A DNA stretch of 64,000 nt from Kribbella caucasensis (GCF_004361855.1 NZ_SNWQ01000001.1:372001-436000), one strand, 5' to 3'. Numbered from the stretch's first letter, positions 32,229-41,467 are shown. Notes: generated from the letters alone by a model not told the origin. Program-made: numbers and translations.

Positions 32229-33527
32229 TCAGTCCCGCAACTCCCGCCGATGGTCGTCGCCGCGCAGGGTGAGCAACGCGATCACGCTGACCGCGCACGT
32301 CACCACGACGTACCAGGCCGGGATGTCGATGTTCTTCGTCCGCTTGATCAACTCGGTGATGATCAGCCCCGCGCAACCGGAGAAGACCGCGTTCGACAGC
32401 GAGTAGGCCAGTCCGAGACCCGTGTACCGCGCCCGGGTCGGGAACATCTCGGCCAGCATCGCGGGCCCGGGTCCGGCCATCAACCCGACCACCAGGCCGG
32501 CCACGAAGACCGCGAACCCCTTCGCCGCGTTGGAACTCTCCTTGTCCTGCAGCAGGTTCATCAACGGGAACGCCAGTACGACGACCAGGGCCGCGCCGGT
32601 CACCATCACCGGGCGCCGGCCGATCCGGTCGCTGATCCAGCCGGCCGGCATGATCGACACCGCGAAGCCGAAGTTCGCCAGCACGGTCGCGACCAGGGCC
32701 TGCTGGAACGTCGCGTTCAGGGTCGCCTGGAGGTACGACGGCATCACCACGAGGAAGGTGTACCCGGCGGCTGACCAGCCCATCAGCCGACCGATGCCCA
32801 GGGCAATCGCCTTCGCCACCTCGACCTTGTCGGCCGGCTGCCGCTCCTGCTCCTGGATTCGGGAGAAGTTCGGCGTCTCGTCCAGCCGGAGGCGCAGCCA
32901 CAACGCGACCAGACCGAGCGGGAGCGCCAGCAGGAACGGCACCCGCCAACCCCAGTCCTTCAATGCTTCGGTACTCAGCACCGTGGCCAGGATCGCGGCC
33001 AGCCCGGCGCCGACCAGCAGGCCGAACGCGACCGTCAGCGACTGCCAGGCGCCGTACAGACCGCGCTTGTTCCGCGGCGCGAACTCCGTCATGATCGCCA
33101 CCGCGCCGCCGAACTCCCCGCCGGCCGACAACCCCTGCATGGCACGGACCAAGGTGAGCAACCAAGGCGCGGCCGCACCGACAGTCGCGTATGTCGGCAG
33201 CAGACCGATCAGCGTGGTCGAGAACGTCATCAGCAGCAGGACCAGGATCAGCGTCGGGCGCCGGCCGATCCGGTCCCCGACCCGGCCGAACACCGCCGCG
33301 CCGATCGGCCGGAAGAAGAACGCCAACGCGAACGATGCGTACGTCTTGATCAAGCTCTCGGCATCACTGGTCGAGGTGCTGCTGAAGAAGTTCGCCGCGA
33401 TCACCGTCGCGAAGAAGCCGTAGGCGCCGAACTCGTACCACTCGACGAAGTTGCCGACCGTGCCCGCCACCAGGGACCGGCGATGCCGCCGGACGTCCAG
33501 GGTCGCCGTACCGGATGTGCTGCTCAT
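32229..33527 (-). CDS. MFS transporter, metabolite:H+ symporter (MHS) family
   Basis: A 432-residue twelve-helix transporter. VAGTVGNFVEWYEFGAYGFF at the first helix and GDRIGRRPTLI between helices 2 and 3 are hallmarks of the MHS group (ProP, ShiA, KgtP). A second GRRP motif (SDRIGRRPVMV) begins the C-terminal half. These proteins import organic acids, betaine or proline with protons; the substrate here is unknown. Transcription starts divergent from the ECF sigma gene and continues into anmK with 1 bp between stop and start. Confidence 0.9.
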   Translation of the reverse strand: MSSTSGTATLDVRRHRRSLVAGTVGNFVEWYEFGAYGFFATVIAANFFSSTSTSDAESLIKTYASFALAFFFRPIGAAVFGRVGDRIGRRPTLILVLLLMTFSTTLIGLLPTYATVGAAAPWLLTLVRAMQGLSAGGEFGGAVAIMTEFAPRNKRGLYGAWQSLTVAFGLLVGAGLAAILATVLSTEALKDWGWRVPFLLALPLGLVALWLRLRLDETPNFSRIQEQERQPADKVEVAKAIALGIGRLMGWSAAGYTFLVVMPSYLQATLNATFQQALVATVLANFGFAVSIMPAGWISDRIGRRPVMVTGAALVVVLAFPLMNLLQDKESSNAAKGFAVFVAGLVVGLMAGPGPAMLAEMFPTRARYTGLGLAYSLSNAVFSGCAGLIITELIKRTKNIDIPAWYVVVTCAVSVIALLTLRGDDHRRELRD

Positions 33528-33610
33528 CGGGTCCTCTCCTGCTCGACCCCCGTAACTTTCCTCCCGCCACCATTTCTATCTTGGTCTATTTCTTCCCCCA
33601 GGGCGACCCG

Positions 33611-33640
33611 GGCAACCTTGACAGGGTGTCCGGTGTCATT
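33611..33640 (+). promoter_or_regulatory. Candidate ECF-type promoter
   Basis: GGCAACCTT at 33611-33619 followed about 13-16 bp later by GGTGTCATT, resembling ECF -35 AACC and -10 GTC elements; it may give sigma autoregulation. Confidence 0.45.
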
Positions 33641-33668
33641 ACGGGCAACCGAGGAGGAAGGGGGCCGG

Positions 33669-34169
33669 ATGGTCACCCGGGGTGACGAGTTCGACGATTT
33701 CGTGCGGGGCAGCTCGACCAGGTTGCTACGCACCGCAGTACTGCTCACCGGCGATCGACCAGCGGCGGAGGACCTGGTCCAAGAGGTCTACGAGCGGGTC
33801 TATGTGCGCTGGCGCTGGATCAAGGGCGCACCCGAGCCGTACGCCCGCAAGGCACTGGCCAACCTGGTCGCCAACCGCTGGCGGCGCAAGGGCCGCAAAC
33901 CCGAGGTCGCACTCGCGGCCGGGCACGACCGCCCGACCCCGGACGGCTCCGACGACTACGCCGTCCGCGACCAACTGCTGACCGCGCTGCAGGAGCTGCC
34001 GCCGCGGCAACGAGCGGTGATCGTACTGCGCTACTACGAGGACCTCACCGAACTCCAGACGGCGGACGCCCTCGGGTGTTCCGTCGGGACGGTCAAGAGC
34101 CAGACGTCCCGCGGCCTGGAGAAGCTCCGGCTGATCACCGAACCCGCGATCCTGGAAGGACTGCGATGA
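33669..34169 (+). CDS. SigE-family ECF RNA polymerase sigma factor
   Basis: A 166-residue sigma-70 family factor with regions 2 and 4 only. Region 2 has FDDFVRGSSTRLLRTAVLLT and AAEDLVQEVYERVYVRW; region 4 has LQELPPRQRAVIVLRYYEDL and the helix-turn-helix TADALGCSVGTVKSQTSRGL. This is the actinobacterial SigE-like short ECF type. ATG 33669 is set by GAGGAAGG; the longer upstream frame is spurious. The stop overlaps the next ATG (ATGA), tying it to a membrane protein that probably serves as its partner or anti-sigma factor. Confidence 0.92.
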   Translation: MVTRGDEFDDFVRGSSTRLLRTAVLLTGDRPAAEDLVQEVYERVYVRWRWIKGAPEPYARKALANLVANRWRRKGRKPEVALAAGHDRPTPDGSDDYAVRDQLLTALQELPPRQRAVIVLRYYEDLTELQTADALGCSVGTVKSQTSRGLEKLRLITEPAILEGLR

Positions 34170-35503
34170 CCGAGCTCGATCTGAAGGACCGGCTGACCGC
34201 CAGCGTCGCCAATATCGACGCCCCCGCCGAGCTGCTCGACCGAGCCCGCGCGGGCGGATCCCGGCGGCTGCGCCGACGCCGATTCACCTCACTCGCCACC
34301 GGCGCACTCGCCGTCGCCCTGATCGGCGGAATCGCCGTCACCGGCCAAGCGATCCTGGCCGACACCCATCCCGAGGTCGCGGCAGCCCCCGCGGCGGGCG
34401 ACCCGTACGGCTTCCTGTTGAAGCAGCCGACCCGCGGCGATCTGGCCGGCGACCAGGCCTACTACGACCAGGTGGTCGCCGCGTGGCAAGGCAGCCATGA
34501 CAAGTCCGAGAACAAGAGCCGCGGCATCTTCGACGACCTCCGCGGTACGCCGCAAGTCGCCTGGGCCGGCAGTACTCCGGCCGGGCGCGCCGCGATCGTG
34601 GTCCAGCAGGCCTATCTCCATCATCACGAGGACATCCAGCTAGACCGCGAAGGCCTCTACACGCTGATAGGTTTCGTCGGCCCGGGAACCGACGGCAAAC
34701 CGAAGGTCGTGGCGGACAGCTACCCCGCGCCCGGTGTCGGCCTGGCGACCGGATTCGTGGTGGGCGACGGGCCGAAGGCGCTGATCGTGCTCGACACCGG
34801 ACAGCAGGTCGGCTGGTCCAAGGAGCGGCTGTACACCCCCGACGGACACAGCGGCCGCCAGTACACGCCACTGAAGTTCACCGACGGCGTGAGCATCGTG
34901 TCGTTGCCCGACGGGGTGAACGTCGACAGCCTCCGGATCAGGGCCTTGCCCGTGACGGGGCCGAGCGGCCTCAACATCCACGGCGTCCCGGGCCAGGGCG
35001 CAGAGAGCGTCGGGGACAACCGGCTGTGGAGCGACTCCGGTTCGATGCTCTGGGCAATGACCCCGGGCGCCGAAGGGCTCGCCAAGACCGCCGAGGACAC
35101 ACTCCGGAACACCCTGGACGCCGCCCGCGATCCAGCGGCCTACTCGTTCGGCTTCTCACTGTGGACCGGATACGGCAAGACCGCGAACGGATCCGACCTG
35201 TTCATCGGTGAACTCGTCCTCGACCGCGACCTGACCAGGGTCTATGCCGTTCTGAAGAAGGACGGGAAGACCACGATCGTGCCCGGCGGCGTACCGCTGC
35301 AGGAGTCGCCGCTCCCGGTGTCGATCAAGCTGCCGGACAACCAGGGCTGGGCCGTCGCCCAGAAGGACGCCGACCTCTCGTACCGCATCGACGGCGGCAA
35401 CTGGAGCACGCCAAGGAAGAACGCCCTGCTGATCCCGGCCGGCCGCAACGCCGAAGTAAAGGTTGCCACGAGCAACGGAGAGACCACCGTCCAGCTGCAC
35501 TGA
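34166..35503 (+). CDS. Single-pass membrane protein coupled to the ECF sigma factor (putative anti-sigma partner)
   Basis: A 445-residue protein: a short cytoplasmic N-terminus (TELDLKDRLTASVANIDAPA and LLDRARAGGSRRLRRRR), one membrane helix (FTSLATGALAVALIGGIAVT) at about residues 36-58, and a ~380-residue external domain of beta character without recognised family (GIFDDLRGTPQVAWAGSTP, FSLWTGYGKTANGSDLFIGE). It lacks the zinc-binding HxxxCxxC of ZAS anti-sigma factors, so inhibition of the sigma factor is inferred from ATGA coupling and topology only. A terminator follows at once. Confidence 0.75.
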   Translation: MTELDLKDRLTASVANIDAPAELLDRARAGGSRRLRRRRFTSLATGALAVALIGGIAVTGQAILADTHPEVAAAPAAGDPYGFLLKQPTRGDLAGDQAYYDQVVAAWQGSHDKSENKSRGIFDDLRGTPQVAWAGSTPAGRAAIVVQQAYLHHHEDIQLDREGLYTLIGFVGPGTDGKPKVVADSYPAPGVGLATGFVVGDGPKALIVLDTGQQVGWSKERLYTPDGHSGRQYTPLKFTDGVSIVSLPDGVNVDSLRIRALPVTGPSGLNIHGVPGQGAESVGDNRLWSDSGSMLWAMTPGAEGLAKTAEDTLRNTLDAARDPAAYSFGFSLWTGYGKTANGSDLFIGELVLDRDLTRVYAVLKKDGKTTIVPGGVPLQESPLPVSIKLPDNQGWAVAQKDADLSYRIDGGNWSTPRKNALLIPAGRNAEVKVATSNGETTVQLH

Positions 35504-35513
35504 CGCCAACGAC

Positions 35514-35543
35514 ACGCCGCCCCCCGATCAAGGGGCGGCGTTT
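35514..35543 (+). terminator. Terminator after the sigma/partner unit
   Basis: ACGCCGCCCC / GGGGCGGCGT, 10-bp stem, followed by TTTC; sits between convergent genes and touches the stop of the phosphatase gene. Confidence 0.8.
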
Positions 35544-36088
35544 CACATCTTGTAGGTCCAGCCCGGTTGCCATTCGAACGGCGCGTCCACCAGGTCCTCC
35601 AGCGGAACCCGGGCCAGCAGGTGCTGGATCGCCCAGCGGTTGGCCGAGTGCGCGACCACCAGCACCCGGCGGCCGTCGTACCAGCGTTTGACGTCCTCGA
35701 GGAACGACCTGGTCTGTTCCATCACGTCCCAGTAGCTCTGCCCGCCCGGGAACGGCTCGCTGATCCACTTCCGCCGCGGCGCCAACGCGTCCACCGGGGC
35801 GCCGTTCAGCTCGCCGTAGTTGCACTCGCGCAGCCGCCAGTCCTGCAGATGCGGAACCTTCAGCCCGGACAGCTCGACCGTCTCGACCGCCCGGCGCAGA
35901 TCCGAGCTGAACACCACGTCGACATCACCGTGCCGCTCCCCCAGTTGCGCCGCCTGCCGCCGTCCTTGAGCGGACAGTTCCCCCGGCAACCACCCGGTCG
36001 CGATCCCCCGCTCGTTGTCGACGCTGGTCGAGTGCGTCTCATAGATCAGCTCCACGCTAACAGGGTCGCCGATCCAGGTCACAGACAT
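35543..36088 (-). CDS. Histidine-phosphatase-fold protein with altered RHG motif
   Basis: A 181-residue phosphoglycerate-mutase-like protein. Usual landmarks are present: LSAQGRRQAAQLG, VFSSDLRRAVETV (second conserved Arg), the acidic RECNYGELNG site and LVVAHSANRW with the second catalytic histidine. The leading RHGxT motif, however, reads THSTS (YETHSTSVDNE), keeping the phospho-accepting histidine but losing the phosphate-pocket arginine and glycine. A subgroup with ETHxTS is known among actinomycete sequences, so it may still be active with altered substrate or rate. ATG 36088 with GAGGG upstream. Divergent from the acyl-CoA dehydrogenase. Confidence 0.82.
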   Translation of the reverse strand: MSVTWIGDPVSVELIYETHSTSVDNERGIATGWLPGELSAQGRRQAAQLGERHGDVDVVFSSDLRRAVETVELSGLKVPHLQDWRLRECNYGELNGAPVDALAPRRKWISEPFPGGQSYWDVMEQTRSFLEDVKRWYDGRRVLVVAHSANRWAIQHLLARVPLEDLVDAPFEWQPGWTYKM

Positions 36089-36102
36089 ATCGCTTTGCCC
36101 TC

Positions 36103-36141
36103 GTTACCGGCGGGTATATACTTAAGTTACTCGTGGGTAAA
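36103..36141. promoter_or_regulatory. Two TetR-like operator repeats before the FadE5-like gene
   Basis: GTTACCGGCGGGTATA (36103) and GTTACTCGTGGGTAAA (36126) are direct repeats 23 bp apart, each an imperfect GTTAC...GGTAA palindrome, 27-65 bp before the dehydrogenase start. Confidence 0.6.
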
Positions 36142-36167
36142 GTAGCACTGAAGAGGCAGGGGTAGGC

Positions 36168-38027
36168 GTGAGCCACTACAAGTCGAATCTGCGCGACATC
36201 GAGTTCAATCTGCTCGAGGTACTGGGCCGGGACGAGGTGCTCGGACAGGGCCCGTACGCGGACATGGATGTGGAGACCGCGCGCGAGGTGCTCGCCGAGG
36301 TCGACCGGCTGGCCAAGCACGAACTGGCCGCGTCGTTCGCCGAGGCCGACCGGACACCGCCGGTGTTCGACCCGGCCGCGCACGAGGTGAGGATGCCGGA
36401 GGCGTTCAAGAAGAGCTACCACGCCTACATGGACGCCGAGTGGTGGAAGCTCGAGCTGCCGGCCGAGCTGGGTGGTCAGCCGACGCCGCCGTCGCTGCGC
36501 TGGGCCGCCGCCGAGCTGGTGCTGGGCGCCAACCCTCCGGTGCACATGTACGCCGCCGGCCCGAACTTCGCCCACGTGCTCTGGCGTAACGGCACCGAGC
36601 GGGACAAGAAGATCGCGCACCACATCATCGAGCGCGGCTGGGGCGCCACCATGGTGCTGACCGAGCCGGACGCCGGTTCCGACGTGGGCGCCGGCCGGAC
36701 CAAGGCCACCCTGCAGGATGACGGCAGCTGGAACATCGAGGGTGTCAAGCGGTTCATCACCTCGGGTGAGCACGACATGACCGAGAACATCGTCCACCTG
36801 GTGCTGGCCCGGCCGCAGGGCATGGAGGGTGTCGGCGGTCCCGGTACGAAGGGCCTGAGCCTGTTCGTCGTACCGAAGCACCACTTCGACCTGGAGACCG
36901 GCGAGCCGACCGGTGAGCGCAACGGCGCCTTCGTCACGAACGTCGAGAAGAAGATGGGCATCAAGGTGTCCACCACCTGCGAGGTCACCTTCGGCGAGAC
37001 GATCCCGGCCAAGGGCTGGCTGCTCGGCGAGGTGCACGACGGCATCGCGCAGATGTTCCAGGTGATCGAGTACGCCCGGATGATGGTCGGCACCAAGGCG
37101 ATCGCCACCCTGTCCACCGGTTACCTTAACGCGCTGGAGTACGCCAAGGAGCGGGTCCAGGGCGCCGACCTGACGAACCCGGCGAAGGACGCCCCGCGGG
37201 TCACGATCACCAGCCACCCCGACGTACGCCGGTCGCTGCTCACCCAGAAGGCGTACTCCGAGGCGCTGCGCGCGCTGGTGCTGTTCACCGCGACCTACCA
37301 GGACCGCGCCGAGCAGGCCCGGTACGCCGGTGAGCACGACGACGTCGCCGAGCGGGTGAACGACCTGCTGCTCCCGCTGGTCAAGGGCTACGGCTCGGAG
37401 AAGTCGTGGACCCTTCTAGGCACCGAGTCGCTGCAGACCTTCGGCGGGTCCGGCTTCCTGCAGGACTACCCGATCGAGCAGTACGTCCGGGATGCCAAGA
37501 TCGACACCCTGTACGAGGGCACCACCGCGATCCAGGGCCAGGACCTGTTCTTCCGCAAGATCATCAAGGACCAGGGCAGGGCGCTCGGTCATCTGGCCGA
37601 GCAGATTCAGGCCTTCGTCGCCTCCGAAGCGGGAAACGGCCGGCTGAAGGAGGAGCGCGGGCTGCTGGCGAAGGGCCTGGAGGACACCCAGAAGATCCTG
37701 GGCGTGATGGGTCAGGCGCTGATGGCGAGCAACCCGCAGGCGGAGAACGGCGACCCGCGCAACGTCTACAAGGTCGGCCTGAACACTTCGCGGCTGCTCT
37801 TTGTGCTTGGTGACGTGGTCTGCTCCTGGCTGATGCTGCGGCAGGCCGAGGTCGCGCTGGAGAAGCTGGGCGGCGAGCTGTCGCCGGCCGAGAAGGACTT
37901 CTACACCGGCAAGGTCGCCGCGGCCCAGTGGTTCGTCCGGTCCACGATGCCGACGGTTCGCGCCGAGCGGGTCAAGGCCGAGCTGACCGACCTGGACGTG
38001 ATGGACCTGCCGGAGTCCGCTTTCTGA
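36168..38027 (+). CDS. Acyl-CoA dehydrogenase, FadE5-like
   Basis: A 619-residue FAD-dependent acyl-CoA dehydrogenase of the long FadE5/AidB-like branch. [19 protein letters not shown] at the N-terminus is the branch signature, followed by [20 protein letters not shown] (FAD/substrate segment), [40 protein letters not shown] and [20 protein letters not shown] with [15 protein letters not shown]. It catalyses the first step of fatty-acid beta-oxidation, passing electrons to ETF and then presumably to the EtfD-like reductase at 11 kb. GTG start. Single-gene unit with a terminator and two TetR-like operator repeats upstream. Confidence 0.92.
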   Translation: MSHYKSNLRDIEFNLLEVLGRDEVLGQGPYADMDVETAREVLAEVDRLAKHELAASFAEADRTPPVFDPAAHEVRMPEAFKKSYHAYMDAEWWKLELPAELGGQPTPPSLRWAAAELVLGANPPVHMYAAGPNFAHVLWRNGTERDKKIAHHIIERGWGATMVLTEPDAGSDVGAGRTKATLQDDGSWNIEGVKRFITSGEHDMTENIVHLVLARPQGMEGVGGPGTKGLSLFVVPKHHFDLETGEPTGERNGAFVTNVEKKMGIKVSTTCEVTFGETIPAKGWLLGEVHDGIAQMFQVIEYARMMVGTKAIATLSTGYLNALEYAKERVQGADLTNPAKDAPRVTITSHPDVRRSLLTQKAYSEALRALVLFTATYQDRAEQARYAGEHDDVAERVNDLLLPLVKGYGSEKSWTLLGTESLQTFGGSGFLQDYPIEQYVRDAKIDTLYEGTTAIQGQDLFFRKIIKDQGRALGHLAEQIQAFVASEAGNGRLKEERGLLAKGLEDTQKILGVMGQALMASNPQAENGDPRNVYKVGLNTSRLLFVLGDVVCSWLMLRQAEVALEKLGGELSPAEKDFYTGKVAAAQWFVRSTMPTVRAERVKAELTDLDVMDLPESAF

Positions 38028-38037
38028 TCCTCGGATT

Positions 38038-38070
38038 CGGTCGGAGCCGTGGTCCCGGCGGCTCCGACCG
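38038..38070 (+). terminator. Terminator after the acyl-CoA dehydrogenase
   Basis: A 12-bp perfect stem CGGTCGGAGCCG / CGGCTCCGACCG with a 9-nt loop, 10 bp after the stop. A second weaker hairpin (CCCTGGC/GCCAGGG) lies at 38153-38184 in the 200-bp gap. Confidence 0.65.
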
Positions 38071-38271
38071 ATCTGCCCTTGACTGCCCCACGATCTGCCC
38101 TGGTGGGACCCGCCCCGATGTAGCAACGTTTTCGCCCGAGGCAAACTCACGACCCTGGCCCGGCTTCCCCTGTCCGAGCCAGGGCCGTGCCATGTCCGGG
38201 TCCGGAACCACCGGATCCCTGGTCGCGTCTGGATGAGCGTGCAACCTGCAGGACGTCGTACCCTGAGCGCG

Positions 38272-39531
38272 ATGTTCGTCCGATTGCGCCGCCTCGCCAT
38301 GCTCCTCGCAGTACTGGTGTATTTGTCTTGGCAGCCGGCGTGGGCGGCGCAGCCCGACGTGCCGGACCGGATCGCCGCCGCTTGGCGGACCGACCGGATC
38401 TATGTGGACGACGGACTGCGGCCCGGGTTCCCGCAGGGTGAGTTGGACCGGATCCGGGCGGAGGCTCGCACGGTCGGCTTTCCCGTGTACGTCGCGCTCA
38501 TCCCGCGTACGCCGTACTCCCTGGCCGCCAGAATCGACCTGCCGACGTTGCTGCAGGCACGGATCGGGCAGCCCGGGCTGTATCTGGTCTGGATGGTGAC
38601 CGACGACTACTGGACCGGCACCGAGAAGCTGTTCCGGCCGGGTGGGTTGAAAGGGCGCGACCTGATCAGCGTGCAGCTCGACGACGAGCAGGCGGACCAG
38701 ATCGTCAACGACCGGCCCGCACCCGAGATCGTCCGCACGATCCAGCAGGCCGCGACCGCGTACGACGGGCGCGCGCTGCCCGAAGTCCCCGCGTCGGACC
38801 TGGAACCGCCGCGGCGGACCGGCCGTTCGACCACGGACCTGGAGGATTTGTCCGCGTACATCGGCCTGGGCATCGGCGCGCTGATCGGGTTCGTCCTCAC
38901 CCTCTTCCTGGTGCTACGCCGCCGGCGCAAGCGCGTACGACGCGCCGCGGGCGGCGACGTGACCGCGCAGGCGGATGTCACTGGGAGGTCTGACGTCGCT
39001 GCGGCCGGCAGCGTGGGTTCTCAGGCCGATCGGTGGATCGGTAAGGCCGAGCACGCACTCCGCAGCCTCGAGTCCCGGCGGCGGAAATCGGTGGAATTGC
39101 TGGATCGGCGGGACGACGCGGTCCGGCGACTCGACGTTGCTCGGGCGCTGCGGGCCGAGGACTCCAATGACGTCCTGGCGATGGCCGGCGCGTTCGTGCT
39201 GGCCCGGCAGGCTCAGCAGGTGGCGAGTGGGATGGAGCTCCAGCCGCCCTGCTTCTTCGACCCGACACATCCGCCCGGGATTCGCCGGGCCGCGTGGTCC
39301 GACGACGTCGAGGTGCCCGCCTGCCGCACCTGCGCGAACACGGTGGCCCAAGGCAAGACGCCGTACGGTCTGCGGGTGTGGAAGAAGTCCGGTCTGCTCA
39401 GAGTGGACCGCGTGCCGGTGCCCTACTGGACCCTCGAGCCGGACGACAGCCCGCTCGTGGCGACCGGCTTCGGCGCTCTCTCGGACGACCTGGTCGACCG
39501 GATCGCTGGTGCTTCCGGAGGTGTCCGATGA
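38272..39531 (+). CDS. Paralog 1 of a three-gene membrane-protein operon (ecto domain, helix, zinc-ribbon-like tail)
   Basis: A 419-residue protein: signal sequence (MLLAVLVYLSWQPAWA), an external domain containing IYVDDGLRPGF and GFPVYVALIPRTP, one membrane helix (YIGLGIGALIGFVLTLFLVL) near residue 205, a basic stop-transfer run, a long charged helical region (IGKAEHALRSLESRRRKSVE), and a C-terminal C-x5-H...C-x2-C motif (CFFDPTH, then CRTC) that looks like a metal-binding ribbon. The external domain is recognisably shared with the next two genes. Reminiscent of TPM/YgcG-type proteins but I do not recognise the family. ATG 38272 fits the signal peptide; 38233 is also in frame. Stop overlaps the next start (ATGA). 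Confidence 0.8.
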   Translation: MFVRLRRLAMLLAVLVYLSWQPAWAAQPDVPDRIAAAWRTDRIYVDDGLRPGFPQGELDRIRAEARTVGFPVYVALIPRTPYSLAARIDLPTLLQARIGQPGLYLVWMVTDDYWTGTEKLFRPGGLKGRDLISVQLDDEQADQIVNDRPAPEIVRTIQQAATAYDGRALPEVPASDLEPPRRTGRSTTDLEDLSAYIGLGIGALIGFVLTLFLVLRRRRKRVRRAAGGDVTAQADVTGRSDVAAAGSVGSQADRWIGKAEHALRSLESRRRKSVELLDRRDDAVRRLDVARALRAEDSNDVLAMAGAFVLARQAQQVASGMELQPPCFFDPTHPPGIRRAAWSDDVEVPACRTCANTVAQGKTPYGLRVWKKSGLLRVDRVPVPYWTLEPDDSPLVATGFGALSDDLVDRIAGASGGVR

Positions 39532-40205
39532 GGCGTCTCGTTCTGCTTCTGCTGACCTGCGTGTTCTTCGTCGGCATGCCGTTGAACGCTTGGGGGGTGC
39601 CGACGGATCCGCGGATCACGGCCGCGGTCGAGACGTGGGAGTACAAGCCGCTGTACGTCGACCCGCAGTACTCGTCGCTGGTCGGATCCCAGCAGGCACA
39701 GGTGATCCATCGGTTGCGGACCTTCGGCGTACCGGTCTACGTGGCGGCGATACCGACGGGCACGTGGTTCCAGGAGAAGGGCGACACCGAGTTGCTGGCC
39801 GGCTGGCTGGCCGCGGCGAACGGGAAGGCCGGGATCTACCTGGTGATGGACGGCTCGAGCACGACCGGGGTGGCGCACAAGGTGAACGCCTGGGGACCGA
39901 GGGACACCTGGGCCGGAGCCGACAAGTCTCTGGACGACCAGCTCGTGACGTACTTGGACAGGGTGAAAGTGGACGACAAGTACGAGGCCGAGCCGGCCCG
40001 GACCGAACCGCTGCCGCCCATACCGGAACGGACGTCGAGCCGGGAACGGTTCACGGTCGGCAAGGCGATCAGCAACGGCGTCGGGGGAGGCGTACTCGGG
40101 CTGGTCGGCGGCGCGATCCTCGCCGCCGGAGTGCTGGGAGTGGCGGCCCTGGTCGCAGTGCTGGGAGTGGCCGTGGCTGCTCGACGAGGCGGAGGACGGT
40201 TGTGA
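39528..40205 (+). CDS. Paralog 2 of the three-gene membrane-protein operon (short form)
   Basis: A 225-residue protein: signal sequence (LVLLLLTCVFFVGMPLNAWG), an external domain with PLYVDPQYSSLVGS and GVPVYVAAIPTGTW, GIYLVMDG, and a C-terminal Gly/Ala-rich membrane helix (LGLVGGAILAAGVLGVAALV) ending RRGGGRL. It has the same external domain as its neighbours but lacks the cytoplasmic coiled region and the C-x5-H/C-x2-C ribbon. It overlaps both neighbours by 4 nt (ATGA at its start, GTGA at its end), so the three products should be made in equal amounts, suggesting a complex. Confidence 0.8.
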   Translation: MRRLVLLLLTCVFFVGMPLNAWGVPTDPRITAAVETWEYKPLYVDPQYSSLVGSQQAQVIHRLRTFGVPVYVAAIPTGTWFQEKGDTELLAGWLAAANGKAGIYLVMDGSSTTGVAHKVNAWGPRDTWAGADKSLDDQLVTYLDRVKVDDKYEAEPARTEPLPPIPERTSSRERFTVGKAISNGVGGGVLGLVGGAILAAGVLGVAALVAVLGVAVAARRGGGRL

Positions 40206-41467
40206 GAGCCAGACTGGTCACACTTCTCCTGGTGTTGACCCTGTTCGCCGTAGCCGCACCTGCCGAGGCCCGAACCACCCAGACGCCGGCTGAGCGGGCT
40301 CGGGAGATCGCGGCGGCGTTGGCGAGGGATCCGTTGTACATCGACCCGGCGTACGCGTCGGCGTTGCCGGAGACGATGCGCGCGGACGTTCGGAACAAGG
40401 CCAAGGCCCTCGGCTACCCGGTCTACTCGGTCGTCCTGCCGCTCACGCCCAGCGACGCCTTCGAGGGCAAGGAAAGCACCGTCCTCACGCTGGTCATCGA
40501 CGCACTCCGCCGGCCCGGCCTGTACGTCGTCGTCGACGGCGGCAGCCGATTCCCGTGGTACGAAGTCAACGAGTTACCGCAGCTGGACGAACAGCGGCTG
40601 AGTGCTACGCGGGAGCGGGCACTTGACGACACCGGGTACGACGCCGGACCGACCGAGGTGCTGGCCCGGATGTACGAGCTGCTCGCACTCCCGGCGTTGC
40701 CCGCGGCGACTCCGACCTCGACCGATCGCGGCGACCGGCGGACGGGTGATGAGGACCACGAGGACGCAGGAACGCCGGGTTGGGTGGTTGCCCTCGGCAT
40801 CGTTGTGGCCGGGCTCGTGCTGCTGGTGGCGCTCGGTCTGCTGATCGGCCTGCTACGAGGCGGCGGTGGGCGGCCGAGAGGAGGGACCGGTCCGCGGCGG
40901 GAGAAGGCGTTCAATATTCCGTCGCATGTGGCCGCGACCGTGGCGGCGGAGCGACGGCGGCGGTTGACGCGGGAGACGACGGCCGAGCTGACCAGGTTGG
41001 GTTCGGAGCTCGCGGCTCTGCCCGAGGCAACGGGCGAAGGGGTTCGGCACCAGCAGGCTGCGCTCGACGCACACGATGCCGCCGGACGTGTGCTGGACTC
41101 GTCGGAGGATCTCGTCGATGTCGTCGGGGCGATGGTGCTACTGGACCAGGCTCGTCGCGAGTACGACCAGGCCGTTGCGGTGGCCGCCGGGCGGAAGGCG
41201 GACGAAGTACAGGGGTTGTGTGCGTTCAATCCTCTGCACGGGCGATCGTTGGGTCGGCCCACGCAGGTCGAGGACGGCGGGACGACGCTGACGTTGCCGT
41301 TGTGCGCTGACTGCCGGCGCGCGTTGGAGCGCGGTACCGCACCGGCGTCGCTGCCTGGCGAGGACGGGCCGTACTGGCACGGTGACGACCTCTGGGCGCA
41401 GACCTTCTTCGGCAACATCGGTGAGGATCTGGCGTCCGCGGTCGCGCGAGGCGAGCACCGATCCTGA
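40202..41467 (+). CDS. Paralog 3 of the three-gene membrane-protein operon (ecto domain, helix, zinc-ribbon-like tail)
   Basis: A 421-residue protein with the same plan as paralog 1: signal sequence (LVTLLLVLTLFAVAAPAEA), external domain with PLYIDPAYASALPE, GYPVYSVVLPLTP and PGLYVVVDGG, membrane helix (VVALGIVVAGLVLLVALGLL), then a cytoplasmic helical region (VAATVAAERRRRLTRETTAE) and a ribbon CAFNPLH...CADC. The GTG start overlaps the previous stop. It ends inside the left arm of a 12-bp hairpin. Function unknown; the fixed order long-short-long and coupling point to a membrane assembly with two metal-binding cytoplasmic ends. Confidence 0.8.
   Translation: MRARLVTLLLVLTLFAVAAPAEARTTQTPAERAREIAAALARDPLYIDPAYASALPETMRADVRNKAKALGYPVYSVVLPLTPSDAFEGKESTVLTLVIDALRRPGLYVVVDGGSRFPWYEVNELPQLDEQRLSATRERALDDTGYDAGPTEVLARMYELLALPALPAATPTSTDRGDRRTGDEDHEDAGTPGWVVALGIVVAGLVLLVALGLLIGLLRGGGGRPRGGTGPRREKAFNIPSHVAATVAAERRRRLTRETTAELTRLGSELAALPEATGEGVRHQQAALDAHDAAGRVLDSSEDLVDVVGAMVLLDQARREYDQAVAVAAGRKADEVQGLCAFNPLHGRSLGRPTQVEDGGTTLTLPLCADCRRALERGTAPASLPGEDGPYWHGDDLWAQTFFGNIGEDLASAVARGEHRS

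Noticed and set aside
38975-41467. An 830-codon plus-strand frame spanning the three-paralog operon
   Set aside because: Only its last half (from 40202) is paralog 3; the first part is out of frame with paralogs 1 and 2, which have clear signal peptides.
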